NCBI GenBank assembly: GCA_023634235.1
Contig: JAMKCF010000001.1
Span: forward strand, 29,802,920 to 29,866,919
DNA from: Pisaster brevispinus
Taxonomy: Eukaryota > Echinodermata > Asteroidea > Forcipulatida > Asteriidae
Direction: 5' to 3'
DNA: 64,000 bases
The notes beneath the pieces are model-generated. The model was not told where the DNA came from. It saw only the letters and a program-made list of their open reading frames with translations, and did not search any database. This document shows, piece by piece, positions 10,310-20,826 of the stretch (position 1 is its first letter; each line of letters begins with the position of its first letter). The position numbers and the translations under genes are program-made.

Positions 10310-11318
10310 TTAAAGGTAAGGTCACAGGTTGGTACTCCAGGCCTGATCTTCCTACTTAAGTCTGATTTCGGATTGTTTGGCCCTCAGAAAAATTGTTTTT
10401 AAATAGCCTGAAACGTCTATAAAAACCTATACCATGTACATGTAGGCCAGCCTGTGTACTCAATAAAAAAAATTATATAACACCCAAGCAGATCCTTGCC
10501 ATTTGATTGAAGGATTGCCGTCACGTGATTGCAAATAAAAGTACTATTGCACGCTACGTCACTCACCATGCATTTTTCGTTCCATTCCCCGTGCATTTTT
10601 CGTTCCATCCGAAAAGTACTATTGCACGGTGCGTAAAACATCACTGCGTGCGCGTGTCTTTGGTAATGCAGCAGTTTTACTGATCTACTTGGATGTTATA
10701 TAAAACAAATAATGAATGTTTTTCATTCGTGCAACAGTGCAAATATTTGCATTCGTTGAAAGATGGAATGTTCTATTCAACGAGGCGGAGCCTCGTTGAA
10801 TAGAACTTTCCATCTTTCAACTCATGAAAATATTCGCACCATTGCACTCATAAACATTCATTATTTGTATAATATACTTTTTTTCCCAAGGGCCAAGTAT
10901 TATGCCTGGTACTCCAAAAATTAAAGACCATAACAAATTACTTGGTGAGAAGCGCTTTAGCTGTTGATAATATAAACTATTTGGAGAAAGGATTTCTTTT
11001 TGAAGTAATATGGTTTGGATGATTTTTCATATGAATCTTAGAAACAATTCATGCATAAATAGTTTCTCAGATTTCCAAGGTTTGGTGTCCTTTCTCAAAT
11101 GCCAGAGATAAGGTTGGTACCTGCCGTTTGTTGATGGACTCGACGTTCTTGTGAAAATACCGTGACATATTTTTTGCTGTTTACTCAGCAAGTAGACACT
11201 GTAGTCAGCTGAAACTTTCACACATGATTTTTATTGCACAGTGTATCTTTCTTGATAAATTTGCCTGTAAATCAGCATGAACGTTGACAAAAATCAACCT
11301 ATGACATTACCTTTGAAG
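10310..11318 (+). mobile_element. MITE-K copy split by a foldback element
   Basis: The left end (AAAGGTAAGGTCACAGGTTGG, 10311 on) and the main body (10903-11318: GGTGAGAAGCGCTTTAGCTG, TATGGTTTGGATGATTTTTC, CTGAAACTTTCAC, ATGACATTACCTTT) match the MITE-K family at 28.7, 32.5, 52.3, 54.1 and 60.3 kb. About 550 bp containing the palindrome at 10696-10875 separates the parts. Confidence 0.65.
10696..10875. mobile_element. 180-bp near-palindromic foldback element
   Basis: The arms CAAATAATGAATG ... GTTCTATTCAACGAGGC and their inverse meet at 10786-10787. The arm ends and inner core match well; the middle part is looser. A decayed relative lies at about 31385-31505. Confidence 0.75.
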
Positions 11319-12980
11319 ACAAAGTACATGGTACAATTGTTAGGTTGTGTCGTTTTTTGTGGGTTTTTTTTTTATAAACATGGGTATTTTTTCTTTTATT
11401 ATTGCACTTCGTTGTGATTTTATTGTTGGAGGGGCCCAGGGGAAACAGTTTAATTACTGATGGGGTACTGTCAATTGCGTAACTAGACATTTTCAGATGG
11501 GGGTGGGGGAGAGGTCAAATGGCAAATATATAATTTGGGGGTGAGGCCTTTTAATGTATCAATCTATGTATTTTTATGCTTTTTTTTTTTATCTCATTGG
11601 GGAGTAAAATAAACCGCACATCTGAAAACGTGAACAGCTGTTATTCGTATTAACCTTGGAATTTATGTAGTAATTATAATACAAAAGAGTAACATTTCCC
11701 ATTGATCGGTGTGGTATCTTGCCTGCCACGAATTACCCTGGAATGTACATGGTCGGTGTAGCTTTCCAAAAAAAAAAAAAAAATCAGCAGCTTTATAACT
11801 CAACGTCCCCCTGGGGGGCTCTCTCCCCTCATCAGGAAACCTTGGTAAGAAGAACCTGGCTTCCCTGGAAGGTAAACAAAGAGAGACAAATTACACATTG
11901 CCTCATCAGTCTCTCTACTTTCCTCCTGTCTCATTTTGTGGTCGATATGTAGCATGGTAAAAGCACCACCCCCCCCACCCTCCTCCTCCTCCTCCTATTG
12001 TGTCTTCCTTGTTGTGGGAGCCTCAGGAATTCTTTAGAGGATTTAAGGGGAGTACTTCTATTATGAGAGGAAAAGAGTGTGTTAAAATATGGGAACATTT
12101 GGCGGGGGCAGGGGGGGTGGGGGGAGGGGGACACCCTCTGACCCATATCGGGCATGGTTTATGTAAGCTAACCTGGACTTCCTGCAGGTACGACTTGTGC
12201 TAAGTAGTGCTAAGATTTGTCCATTTGGTGCTCGATACGTGGAATGGTGCACCTTCTCCTCTTGTGTCTAGACTGTGTTCTGGGAACCTTAGGAATTTTT
12301 TTTTTTTTAATAATTATTCTTATTATTGTTATTATTATCTATTTGACCAAAACAACGCAAAATGTACAATAAGTTAATAAATGCACATAATAATGATTAT
12401 GAAAAAAATTTGCAAGAAAGCAAACAAAATAAACAAAAGAAATACAAAATGAAGAGAAACACAAAGAATCTAAACATCTTAAAACATCTTAAAAAGGGCC
12501 AATACAACAATAAATACAACTAACTGTGGACGAACAAAGAGTACAACCAAAAAGGGGTAACCTCTGTACAAGAGGAAAAGAGTATGTTCAAGTGTGGAAA
12601 CATTTTTTGGGGACCCCTCTTGCCCATATCTGACATGGTATATTCCGTCTAGTCCGTCATCATCAACCCAAATGCAGTCCATCATGTTTTCTCTCAGTCA
12701 AGAGGACAATTGCACCTCGGCCTGACACGGCTTTACAGAGAAACAGCCCCACAACTGACTGAAGGATCTCTTTATTTCTGCAATCGTGGAAGGCCGCGGG
12801 AGGTTGTTTTGTTATTCTATTTTGTAGTATTATTATTTTTTTAGCGATGGATGTGGCAATGGAGGAGCGGTATATTTTGTTGTCTGTCGTCTAGGTATGA
12901 GCAGTATGCCCTTCTGGCTATGCTAGAATGGGAACAAAAAGTGGAGAGATGGTTCTGCTACGTGCCTACGTGACAATGTA
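11319..12980. other. intergenic stretch, nothing recognised
   Basis: It contains A and T runs (11766-11781, 12298-12310), a (CCT)n-like block at 11975-11997 and G-rich sequence at 12100-12130. No gene or element could be identified. ORFs here are short and compositionally biased. Confidence 0.5.
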
Positions 12981-13081
12981 TAGTTTTATTTTTTAGGGGA
13001 AAGGAGGCTGGGGAGGGTAGGTGAACAGTACACGTACATGGATGTCATTATCTTAGTCAAATTGAAGCAGTCGACAGAATC

Positions 13082-13137
13082 TAATGCATTATTCACTGAT
13101 TGATTAATAACCAATTGATTGAGTGGTTGATTGAGTG

Positions 13138-13168
<31 letters not shown>

Positions 13169-13172
13169 ATTC
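13082..13172 (+). repeat. (GATT)n microsatellite and degenerate flank
   Basis: Degenerate then perfect ATTGATTG repeats run to 13170. Similar to the tail of the LINE fragment at 8.47 kb, so possibly a LINE-tail remnant. Confidence 0.8.
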
Positions 13173-13286
13173 ATGTATTTCAATGATGACCTTGGACAGT
13201 AAACAATACATTGTTTATGTATTAAGTAGGTTTAAAAGGATATGTAACAATTCACCATCTGCAGTGGGATTAAGACTGTTATTTTA

Positions 13287-13484
13287 AACCTAACCCCTAA
13301 CCCTAACCCTAACAATGGACACCATTCAGGTTCGCATAAAGCTGTGTGCTTTTTCCCCCTTCTAGGGACAGACAAGAACAGAACAAGGGGCTACACCTAC
13401 ATGTACAACCCCTACCTACCCCAACCCACTACCCAACCCTCGGACCCTAACCCCAACCCAAATTCTAACCCTAACCCTTACCCA
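13287..13484 (+). repeat. short interstitial telomere-like repeats
   Basis: CTAACCC-type repeats occur at 13287-13313 and, more degenerate, at 13415-13484 (CCCTAACC, CTAACCCTAACCCTTACCC). They match the animal telomere motif TTAGGG on the other strand. Only a few units are present. Confidence 0.75.
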
Positions 13485-13789
13485 GTACAATGGTGCATGC
13501 AGGTTATAAACATTGGTTATGGCAAGAAGAAGAAAACATGTTTTTGTCTTAATTACAGGGTTTTTTTTAGCTGACATTAATATGAACTTGATTTTTGTGC
13601 CAATTTTCCGGAGAAATATTTATATCTGAAATATTTGCTCATGTGAGGAAACTGTCTTCCAACTACTCAGCTCTTGAATGTATTTTGATTACTGCAATTA
13701 CCTAAAGCGAGCGCATGAATGTGCTCTGAAGCTAGTCTAAAATCGTTTCTGAAAAACGAGACGACAAATTGATGAGTTTTTTTTTTTTT

Positions 13790-14280
13790 TTTTAAAGGTT
13801 GGTTGTATTTCCTTTTTCAATGAGTGAGCTTTATGTAGGATTTTTCCTCTTTCCTTTGATTTTGGTCTGGTTTTGAAAAATAAATCTGGTCCAGTCAAAA
13901 TTTGAGGTACAAGCCCTGCAGTCTTGTGGTTTTTTTCCCCAAATTCGAGCCCTTGCCAATAGTTTTTAAAGGTTGGTTGTATTTCCTTCTTCAATGGGTG
14001 AGCTTTATCTGGGACTCTCCCTCTTTTTTTAAATTTTGGTCTGGTTTTAAAAAAACATTTCTGGTCCAGTCAAAATTTGAGTACAATCCCTACAGTCTTG
14101 TTGTTTTTTTCCCCAAATTCGAGCCCTTGCCAATAGTTTTTAAAGGTTGGTTGTATTTCCTTCTTCAATGGGTGAGCTTTAGGCCTATGTGGGACTCTCC
14201 CTACAGTACAATCCCTACAGTCTTGTTGTTTTTTTCCCCAAATTCGAGCCCTTGCCAATAGTGATTGCCTTGGTGCCCCT
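13790..14280 (+). repeat. tandem array, unit 164-184 bp, 3 units
   Basis: Units start at 13794, 13978 and 14142 with AAAGGTTGGTTGTATTTCCT and end with CCAAATTCGAGCCCTTGCC. Part of the unit (CTGGTCCAGT, CCTGCAGTCTTGTGG, AAATTCGAGCCC) is the right end of the CAGGGCTC DNA element seen at 19.2-20.6 and 58.9-59.7 kb. The array therefore amplified a piece of that element. Antisense ORFs here are artefacts. Confidence 0.8.
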
Positions 14281-14860
14281 TTGAAATTTTGCACAGAAAA
14301 ACAAATTACTATTTCCCTCCTGCGGGCTCCCGTCATTGATGAAAAATTGCCTCGTCCTTGCCCTAGCCTTTTGTCGGACTCTTCCTCTGTGCTGTACACA
14401 GCTACATAGACCTCTAGATATGAGGGCCCGTTTCTTGGAGTGGGCAATTTTCAGAACTCCATAATTCAAATCTTTCATGTAAGAAGCTACTAATCTTACC
14501 GGATCAACATTACATGGTCACATACATTTTTGTGGCTGTGTGTTTTGGACATCAGATATTCCTCATAAATATGTCATTTTCATGAAAGAAATCAGCTCTT
14601 GGATTCCTAGGAGCTTCTCTAAGGGGCGTTTTGTAAAACTCAGCGCTTTGGGCCAGTGTGACACTGATACAAATGTGTTTGTTTTTTACGTGATGAAACA
14701 ATTTTTATTGAGTTTTACTCAATTATGTGTAATCATTATGCACTTGTTTACCTTTCTATATTAAAAAAAGAATAACATTAATTTCCTTCAAGTTGATCTT
14801 TAAGTGTCTACCAAAATGCCAAGATTGCATTTCATCATTTCACTGTTCTTTCAGGTTTCT
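14281..14860. other. intergenic stretch, nothing recognised
   Basis: No gene, repeat boundary or regulatory signature that I can support. Confidence 0.45.
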
Positions 14861-14863
14861 CTT

Positions 14864-15482
14864 AAAGGCAGGTTATGTATCCTTTTCGTAATTACTCCAC
14901 AAGTTAATGATCATAAAAACTTACCTGGTACAGAGCACTGGAGAGTTATTGATATTATTTAAAAAAAATGATGGAAACAACCCCCTTTGAAGTAGGCCTA
15001 ATGTAGTTTTAGAGAAAGAGGTAATTTTTCACACAAAAAAGTTTAATCTGAGAATGAAGCCCTTCTCCGGCATCTTAACCATGATTGCTTCATAAAGTTG
15101 GGGAGGTAGTGCTTTCTGCTCTACCAGCCAGGCTTCTGATGGATGATACCCAAGCCTACATTCGTATGGACTGTAAAGGGGGTAACCCTGTTTCAGCCCC
15201 AGGAGTAGGTGGCAACGGCCCCTGGAAAAAATAGTTGATTGTAGCCCACACCTTGAAGTGGCCTTCAGGCCTTGTGTGTCTGGTGACCTGCATAAAAATA
15301 AAAAAAGACAATAAAAACAATCTGAAAGCACACAATTCTATGCAACAAGGTTTTTTTTTTCTTACATTATTTTCTTGCAACTACAATGTCTAATTAACCC
15401 CAAATTTTCATAGGTTTGTTATTTTATGCATGTGTAGGATACTGGTCTTTGAAAACAACCAAAAGTATAACCTGCCTTTAAG
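14864..15482. mobile_element. TTAAAGGCAG-type MITE with internal insertion
   Basis: The left end CTTAAAGGCAGGTTATG and right end ACCTGCCTTTAAG are inverted. The interior matches the element at 36147-36535 (CCCCCTTTGAAGTA, TAGTTTTAGAGAAAGAGG, GGATACTGGTCTTTG). About 250 bp near 15060-15320 has no counterpart there and is probably a later insertion. Confidence 0.7.
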
Positions 15483-15484
15483 GG

Positions 15485-15765
15485 TAAGCTAGTGGTTTCT
15501 TTCCTCACCTTCCATCTCAAAGACCATCTCTAGTTCGAATCCTGCTAGGGTACTAAGTGAATTGGGTTTTTCAGTCCCTACCTGATTGCATGGGTTTTCC
15601 CTGGAATAATTCTCTGGGGGTTTCCCTGGACCTCATCTAAAACTGAAACTTCCTTCCTTGTCTTCTCTCCTTTGGGTTCTTGGCTAGTAGAGTGATTAAG
15701 TTCGCTTTTCTGTGAGTCCTTTGCTTCACAGCCAGAAATAATCAATTAAATGAAATGAATTGGGA
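15485..15765 (+). mobile_element. SINE-E copy
   Basis: It shares TTCGAATCCTG, GGGTTTTTCAGTCCCTACCT, GATTGCATGGGTTTTCC and AAAACTGAAACTTCCTTCC with copies at 40345-40600 (- strand) and 61190-61410 (+ strand). The tRNA-like B box near 15530 supports a SINE. Confidence 0.65.
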
Positions 15766-15984
15766 TGTAATGCAATGGAATGAAATGAAATGAAGTCTCA
15801 TTAGACTTGTTCATCTCCTGCAGCATTCATCATTCACCTCTTTTTTTATGATGATCACCATATCACATGTGAATGTGTGTTGTTTGGAGCAGACAGCATC
15901 GTGTGAATTCATTACTCAAACATGGACTCATTACCCGAGACTTAATTGGTTTAGTTTTATACATCATTATTTAATGCACAAAAA

Positions 15985-16262
15985 AAAATTAGTGGCGTGA
16001 CGTTTTCGACCTAGCAGAGTTTTTTTCGAAGGCTAAATGACAAGACTACAAACATAAACAGGTATATTGATGTACTGTAACAAAAGCAGTCAAGTGGAAA
16101 TAGATGGTAGAGATGAAAGCACACAGAGAAAGCAGGAGGCTGTACAGAGAGGAGGGTAACAAATGGGGGGGGGGGGTTTGGGGGGAGGGGCTGGTTTGAT
16201 CACAAGAGGTAGGGAACACAAAGGAAAAATTAACGATGGGAAGAGGGAGAGAAAAGTAATTC
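15985..16262 (-). mobile_element. inverted copy of the CT-rich / hairpin-end repeat
   Basis: On the - strand it reads like 3540-4105. The TTAGTGGCGTGACGTTTTCG end is followed by TTTATGTTTGTAGTCTTG, CTTGACTGCTTTTGTTACAG and a CT-rich block. It includes G runs at 16164-16188. Confidence 0.55.
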
Positions 16263-16378
16263 ATTAGTGAATGAGGCAGACTGGGGGGGGGCCGGGCTTA
16301 CCCTATGTTTGGGCAGCGCACAGGATGGACCAATGAGGAACCTTCTTTTAAACCTCTAAGCTGCTAGGGTCTACAGTT

Positions 16379-16408
16379 TGACCTTTGACCTTTGTCCACG
16401 TTTGACCT
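16379..16408 (-). promoter_or_regulatory. perfect DR1 nuclear-receptor-type site plus extra half-site
   Basis: TGACCTTTGACCT at 16379-16391 is, on the - strand, AGGTCAAAGGTCA, the DR1 consensus bound by RXR heterodimers and HNF4-type receptors in animals. Another TGACCT half-site lies at 16403-16408. It is about 4.4 kb upstream of the ADAR coding exon; any role is inference. Confidence 0.35.
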
Positions 16409-16467
16409 TTGTGAAAAACTTGTCAGCATGTGCTAACAACAAACCACAGGGACGTTGCAACCAAACA

Positions 16468-16718
16468 GGGCCCGATTTCCTGGCTCTGCTTACCGCCGAA
16501 TTCTGCGCTTACGGTCACCATTCTCCAGTCATTTTGCAAGGGCCGAATTTCTGCGCTAGCTGTGTAAGCAAAGAATGCCTAGTAATGTGGTGTACGCACG
16601 AGCACAAGCAAAAATTCCCTGCTAACCCGTGAAATGCGCTTGACGAAAGCACGGAATTCCCTGCTTCCGGAAGCGCTGATTCTTTGCTTACGGTAGGCAG
16701 AGCCATGAAATTGGGCCC
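16468..16718. mobile_element. 251-bp GGGCCC-ended MITE
   Basis: The ends GGGCCCGATTTC and GAAATTGGGCCC are inverted, and the interior is rich in GCTTACGG / AAGCAAAG inverted motifs. Same broad family as the copies at 26.4 and 38.8 kb. Confidence 0.7.
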
Positions 16719-17900
16719 AGTTCTTTTGCTGCATGGTTTTAACGGTGAGATTGGTGGTGGGGTATTTTGGGACTGTCCTAATAATCACTTTTTACTTCTC
16801 ACAGTGGCTTCAACAAAGCTTTGTGGTTCCACTCCACTAAATAAACTGCCACAGCATACAGTCCAAAATGCTAAATGTTCAAAAAATGCAACAACAAAAG
16901 TACTTAGAAGTCCCACAGCTGTTTACTGTAAAGGGAAAATTATCCATTGACTCTTGAACTTTTATCCTCCGCTCAGTTTAAATTAGGAGGCCCAAGGCAT
17001 GTCGAGTTATTCTCCCTCCAAATAAAAACACCCCAAGTTTCCAAATGTCCTAGCATTAATCTTGAAAAAAAAGAGTCCCTACACCTCTAGGCAAATAGGA
17101 CATTTTTTTCAGGGTTTATCATCAAAAATACCTCAAGTTGGATGTCAACAACCCCCCCCCCCCCCCCCAGGTCACATTTGGGCACTATTCCCCTTTTTGG
17201 GGCTCTCAAATCTGTCTAATATAGAATATTTTACAGGCCTACAAAATATTAATGAGGCCGAAGCCGCCCTACAGCCAGAATTGTCAATGTTCATTTGCAT
17301 TGCATCGGTTCAAGGGAGACATGTATAACCAACAAGAAATGCAATGCCTTTGTGAATGAGATGCCATTAACTCTTTGGCGTTTATTAACACCATAACGAA
17401 CTTCCTCATTAAAGTAGGTTTACTTGGGATTTATTAACACCTGCTCTTGTCATACTCTCATGTTAAGAAATACCTACATATGGAAAAAACACCTGTCTGT
17501 TATTAATTTAAATGCACTTCCCTAATTGCACTCCTTCAAGTTGTCCGCTTGTTTTTCTTATTACATTTACATCTAGGTCTGGCATTTAAAACCCTGCGCG
17601 GCACAATTGTGTGGAAGAACCTCCCCACAAAAATGAATATTCATGAGGTTGTTTACCTTCTTGGTTGCCATTGGTTGAAAAATATATGTGATGCGATCAA
17701 GCTAAATGAGTTGTTTGTCGGAAATATCAGTATGGTGAAACAAGCCAAAACAGGCTAAGGAGTGAAATTTTCAAAAATTGTAGATATATATATTTGTGTT
17801 CTCCAGCCTGAGCTGCAGTCTTCCTTTCAAATTATTGTGAAAACTTGTTAGCTCATATTTCAAATGTAGTATTAACATTGTTTCTTTCCAGATGTAGGTG
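16719..17900. other. intergenic stretch with C-tract
   Basis: It holds a run of about 18 C at 17152-17169 and otherwise unremarkable AT-rich sequence. No gene recognised. Confidence 0.45.
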
Positions 17901-17904
17901 TTGC

Positions 17905-18080
17905 TATAATGATAATATAACGTATTTGTACAGCGCGTACTGCAGGCCAGCCTCTAAGCGCTTAACATTCAGTATTTTCCTGCAAGGTATTTGGGACAAC
18001 TTTTCTGAAGTATGAGACCTATTCCTTTACATAGCACCATGTAATGGTTTTACAAGGTGCTGTGGCGCAACATGCAAGCT
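17905..18080 (-). mobile_element. SINE tail fragments
   Basis: TACAGCGCGTACTGCAGG with CTAAGCGCTTAACATTCAG is followed by TTTTCCTGCAAGGTATTTGG and the block ending GTAATGGTTTTACAAGGTG. These match the 3' half of the SINE-A copies at 58.5 kb (- strand). Confidence 0.6.
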
Positions 18081-18589
18081 ATAATAGTCTGATAAATGTC
18101 TGTCCAAGTCTTATTTTTTATGGTATATTAAAACTGCAATACAGCGGCTAAGAGCCAAAATGTACAGTTTACAAAAAAAGTCATTAAAAATCTAATAAAA
18201 GCACCAGCAATATGTTACATAAAAAGAATGAAATATCAAAAAATGATTAAGAAAAATATATACACACAGGCAACAAATTTGTGACAGCATAATACACAAA
18301 AAGCCCAAAATGCTTGATTAGATTAAAATTCACCCATTGCTGAATATCCAAAGAGCCTGTCCACAAGATAAAAGTATTAAAGTGAGACAGAAAGCATCAT
18401 TTTGTAATCCAATATGGCTATCATGAACATTACAGCAACTATTATTATTGAAATTAATAACAGCTAAATAAAGGAATGGCAAAACACAGTTGGCAAAATA
18501 AAGTACATATAAAGTCTTGCATGTATTCCAACATTTGGGACTTGTTACAGGGTAGATTTCATGTTCTTCACACATCAAAAGAGCAGGCC

Positions 18590-18834
18590 TGTGGATGTAT
18601 GAACAAGCACCTGATTATTTGTCGGATTTGTTGAGAGTTAGAGAAAGTTCTATTGTCACTCGCTCCTCCTCTGAAATACACTTTGTTGAACCTCGTTTTA
18701 ATCAGAATCACTATGGCAGGCGTGCTTTTTCAGTCTCAGCACCCAATGTATGGAATAGACTGTCTCATTATATTCAAAATGCACCCTTTTTTTTTGTCCG
18801 CTCTAAAAGCGTATTATTTTTGTCAAGTCTTTAG
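18590..18834 (+). pseudogene. C-terminal fragment of a CR1/L2-like LINE reverse-transcriptase ORF
   Basis: The frame reads AP-DYLSDLL, then RSSSEIHFVEPRF, then GRRAFSVSAPNVWNRL. This is the conserved tail typical of CR1/L2/jockey-type LINE ORF2 proteins just before their stop codon. No RT catalytic motif is present; the copy is 5'-truncated. AT-rich 3' sequence follows to about 19057. Confidence 0.8.
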
Positions 18835-19012
18835 GTAATATTGTTTTGTTTTGTGATTTGTGAATTTTCTAATTTAACTGAGTCTTAATGCATCTTTTTG
18901 TGTATTTTATCGTTGTATAGGGATAATTATTATTGTAGTACCAATGTTTTTATGTGCTTTTTATGTATTTTAATCTATCATTGTTTTAATAGATTACCAG
19001 TATTTGTAATAA

Positions 19013-19102
19013 TTATGTAAAGTGCATTGAGATTATTTGTTGATGTAATACGCTATATATAGCGTATTACATCAACAAATAATCTCTATGCACTTTACAT
19101 AA
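19013..19102. repeat. 90-bp near-perfect palindrome
   Basis: Two 45-bp arms meet at 19057/19058 with no spacer (centre CGCTATATATAGCG). The inner 29 bp of each arm match perfectly and there is one mismatch further out. It lies where the 3' end of the LINE fragment should be, suggesting an inverted duplication of that end. Confidence 0.9.
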
Positions 19103-19193
19103 GAATTAAATATTATTATTATAATATTATAGCATTATGAACTCTCAACAAGCTACTGCACATGCGCGCCCTCCCTCCGTATCCAGGGCTCGA

Positions 19194-20580
19194 AATTAAC
19201 ACTGGACCACAGGCCTGAGGCCAGTGATTTTGGCATCGGGCCAGTAAACTTACGATCGTACAAGTCCGGCGGTCTTGTGTTTTTTCAATAATAACACCTT
19301 ACTGCATTTTTTATTTAAACTGATAAATACAAATATCTGTCATTTCCGTTGAGTAATGAAGTTATTACCTATAAGGAAAATGAGATTTAAATCTTTTCTT
19401 ATTAAAGGTAATGCTTGTTCCAAAAACAGCTCAAATGTGAAACTGTGTAGATAGTGTTCTTCTCATTTTGATTCCGGTCTTGTAAAAACAATTCTGGTCC
19501 AGTATAAGCCTGTGACGGTTACACGGTTACACGGTTAACCGACCGATTATTCGGTTCACGTTTACGTTTTTTCGGTTCGGGTAACCGTAAAACCAGTTCT
19601 AAAAATGGTGCCTTGTTGAAATTAGTAAATCCATAAATGTTTTAGACCGCAAGTTGCGATCTTCTATTCTCCTGTCAGTTCTTATTTATTTTTTTCGTCG
19701 AGTGTGAGCGTAAACATGTCAGATCTTCGAGGTGCGCCGCGAATAATAGTCTTCGTCTTCATGTTTTGTCTACGAAAATAACCACAGAGGGGACCCTGGT
19801 AAGTGGCAGACAATAGAGGCAAGATAAGTCTTGAGAAAATCTTGGACAGGTTTGGCCAATTGAGAGTGCGCGCGTTCAATAGCGGGTTCACCATCAGAGG
19901 AAACTAGCCGACACTGAACTTTCTTTGAGTAGATAAATGACAGCGTCCAACTTTCTTAGCTACATTGTAGATAAAGGCGGCTTCCACAAAGGAAGCGGAT
20001 TTAGAAATATTGTACATAACATAACGGGGTGAAACGGTGGGAGAGTGCACAGTGGCTGCTTCTTGACCTATCACCGCTGGCTGCTTCTGGACCTATCACT
20101 GCTCATGTACTGTAACCACTCTTATCCAATCAGCACTGTCGAGTAATCAGGTTTGGTGTCGGTCACCTGTCAGGTCACGTGTTGCGTCATGTCAGCTTTC
20201 TTGTTGCGGTTGCGCCAAGCCTGTGCAGTATGCCAGTGACGTGCGGCGGCTTAAAAATGCACTTTATTGATAAAGAAACACGGACACTTGAATGACAAAG
20301 ATTGTTTATTTCACTGGATACAATTTCACCTACAAGTAAGTTTCCATTATGTGATTCATCCCCGACGAAAATCCGTTCGATGGCAGTGAACATCGTGCTC
20401 TTTTTTCAATTTTTTTGAACCCCATTTTTTCCGAAACGGTCGGTTACACGTGTAACCGACCGTTTCGGAAACGGTTACACGGTTACAAAAATAACCGTTT
20501 ACGCACAGGCTTAGTCCAGTAAAGATTTTGAGCTACAAGCCCTGCAGTCTTGTGGATTGTATCCCCAAATTTGAGCCCTG
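19194..20580. mobile_element. CAGGGCTC-ended DNA element, split by a hAT-like element
   Basis: The inverted ends are CAGGGCTCGAAATT and AAATTTGAGCCCTG, flanked by the direct repeat GTATC (19189-19193, 20581-20585). A second copy is at about 58902-59733, and its right end is amplified in the 13.8-14.3 kb array. CAGGG-type ends are common in hAT-like families, but the 5-bp duplication is shorter than the usual 8. Confidence 0.75.
19505..20513. mobile_element. 1009-bp hAT-like non-autonomous element with 8-bp target duplication
   Basis: It is flanked by the identical 8-mer GTCCAGTA (19497-19504 and 20514-20521), with terminal inverted repeats TAAGCCTGTG / CACAGGCTTA. Both ends carry many sub-terminal CGGTTACAC / GTAACCG repeats. 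An 8-bp duplication is typical of hAT transposons. No transposase frame is evident. Confidence 0.85.
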
Positions 20581-20808
20581 GTATCACATCTATGGAGAGA
20601 GCACAGGCTGTAAATGCGTGAGAGCTCGTATTTCCTTGTACAGCCAATATAGGCCTGCTTTGATCATCATCACATATCCACTTTAAAGCAATAGGTGGGC
20701 CCGAACTGGTCCCTGAAATGTTGGGCGGAGAGGTTTAAATAATCTTTCCTCTACACTCTGAGAGTTCTTGTTCATTTATGGTTGTTCTTACTTTTTGTAT
20801 TTCTCCAG

Positions 20809-20826
20809 GGGTCTGTGAGAGCCAAG
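20809..20826 (+). other. 5' end of the ADAR first recognised exon (probable 5' UTR)
   Basis: A pyrimidine-rich tract ending TTTGTATTTCTCCAG forms a good splice acceptor at 20808, so this exon is probably preceded by an upstream non-coding or alternative first exon that I could not locate. ATG at 20827 sits in a strong initiation context (GCCAAGATGGCC). An in-frame ATG at 20782 lies before the acceptor and would be intronic if that acceptor is used. Confidence 0.6.

Noticed and set aside
13737..14447. Antisense and sense ORFs of 85-125 codons with repeated KKEIQPTFKNYWQGLEF or GWLYFLLQWVSF peptides
   Set aside because: They arise from the 164-184-bp tandem array derived from a DNA-transposon end.
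20782..20826. In-frame upstream ATG at 20782 as the ADAR start
   Set aside because: It lies before a strong splice acceptor (TTTCTCCAG) in a pyrimidine-rich tract, and the ATG at 20827 has a far better initiation context.
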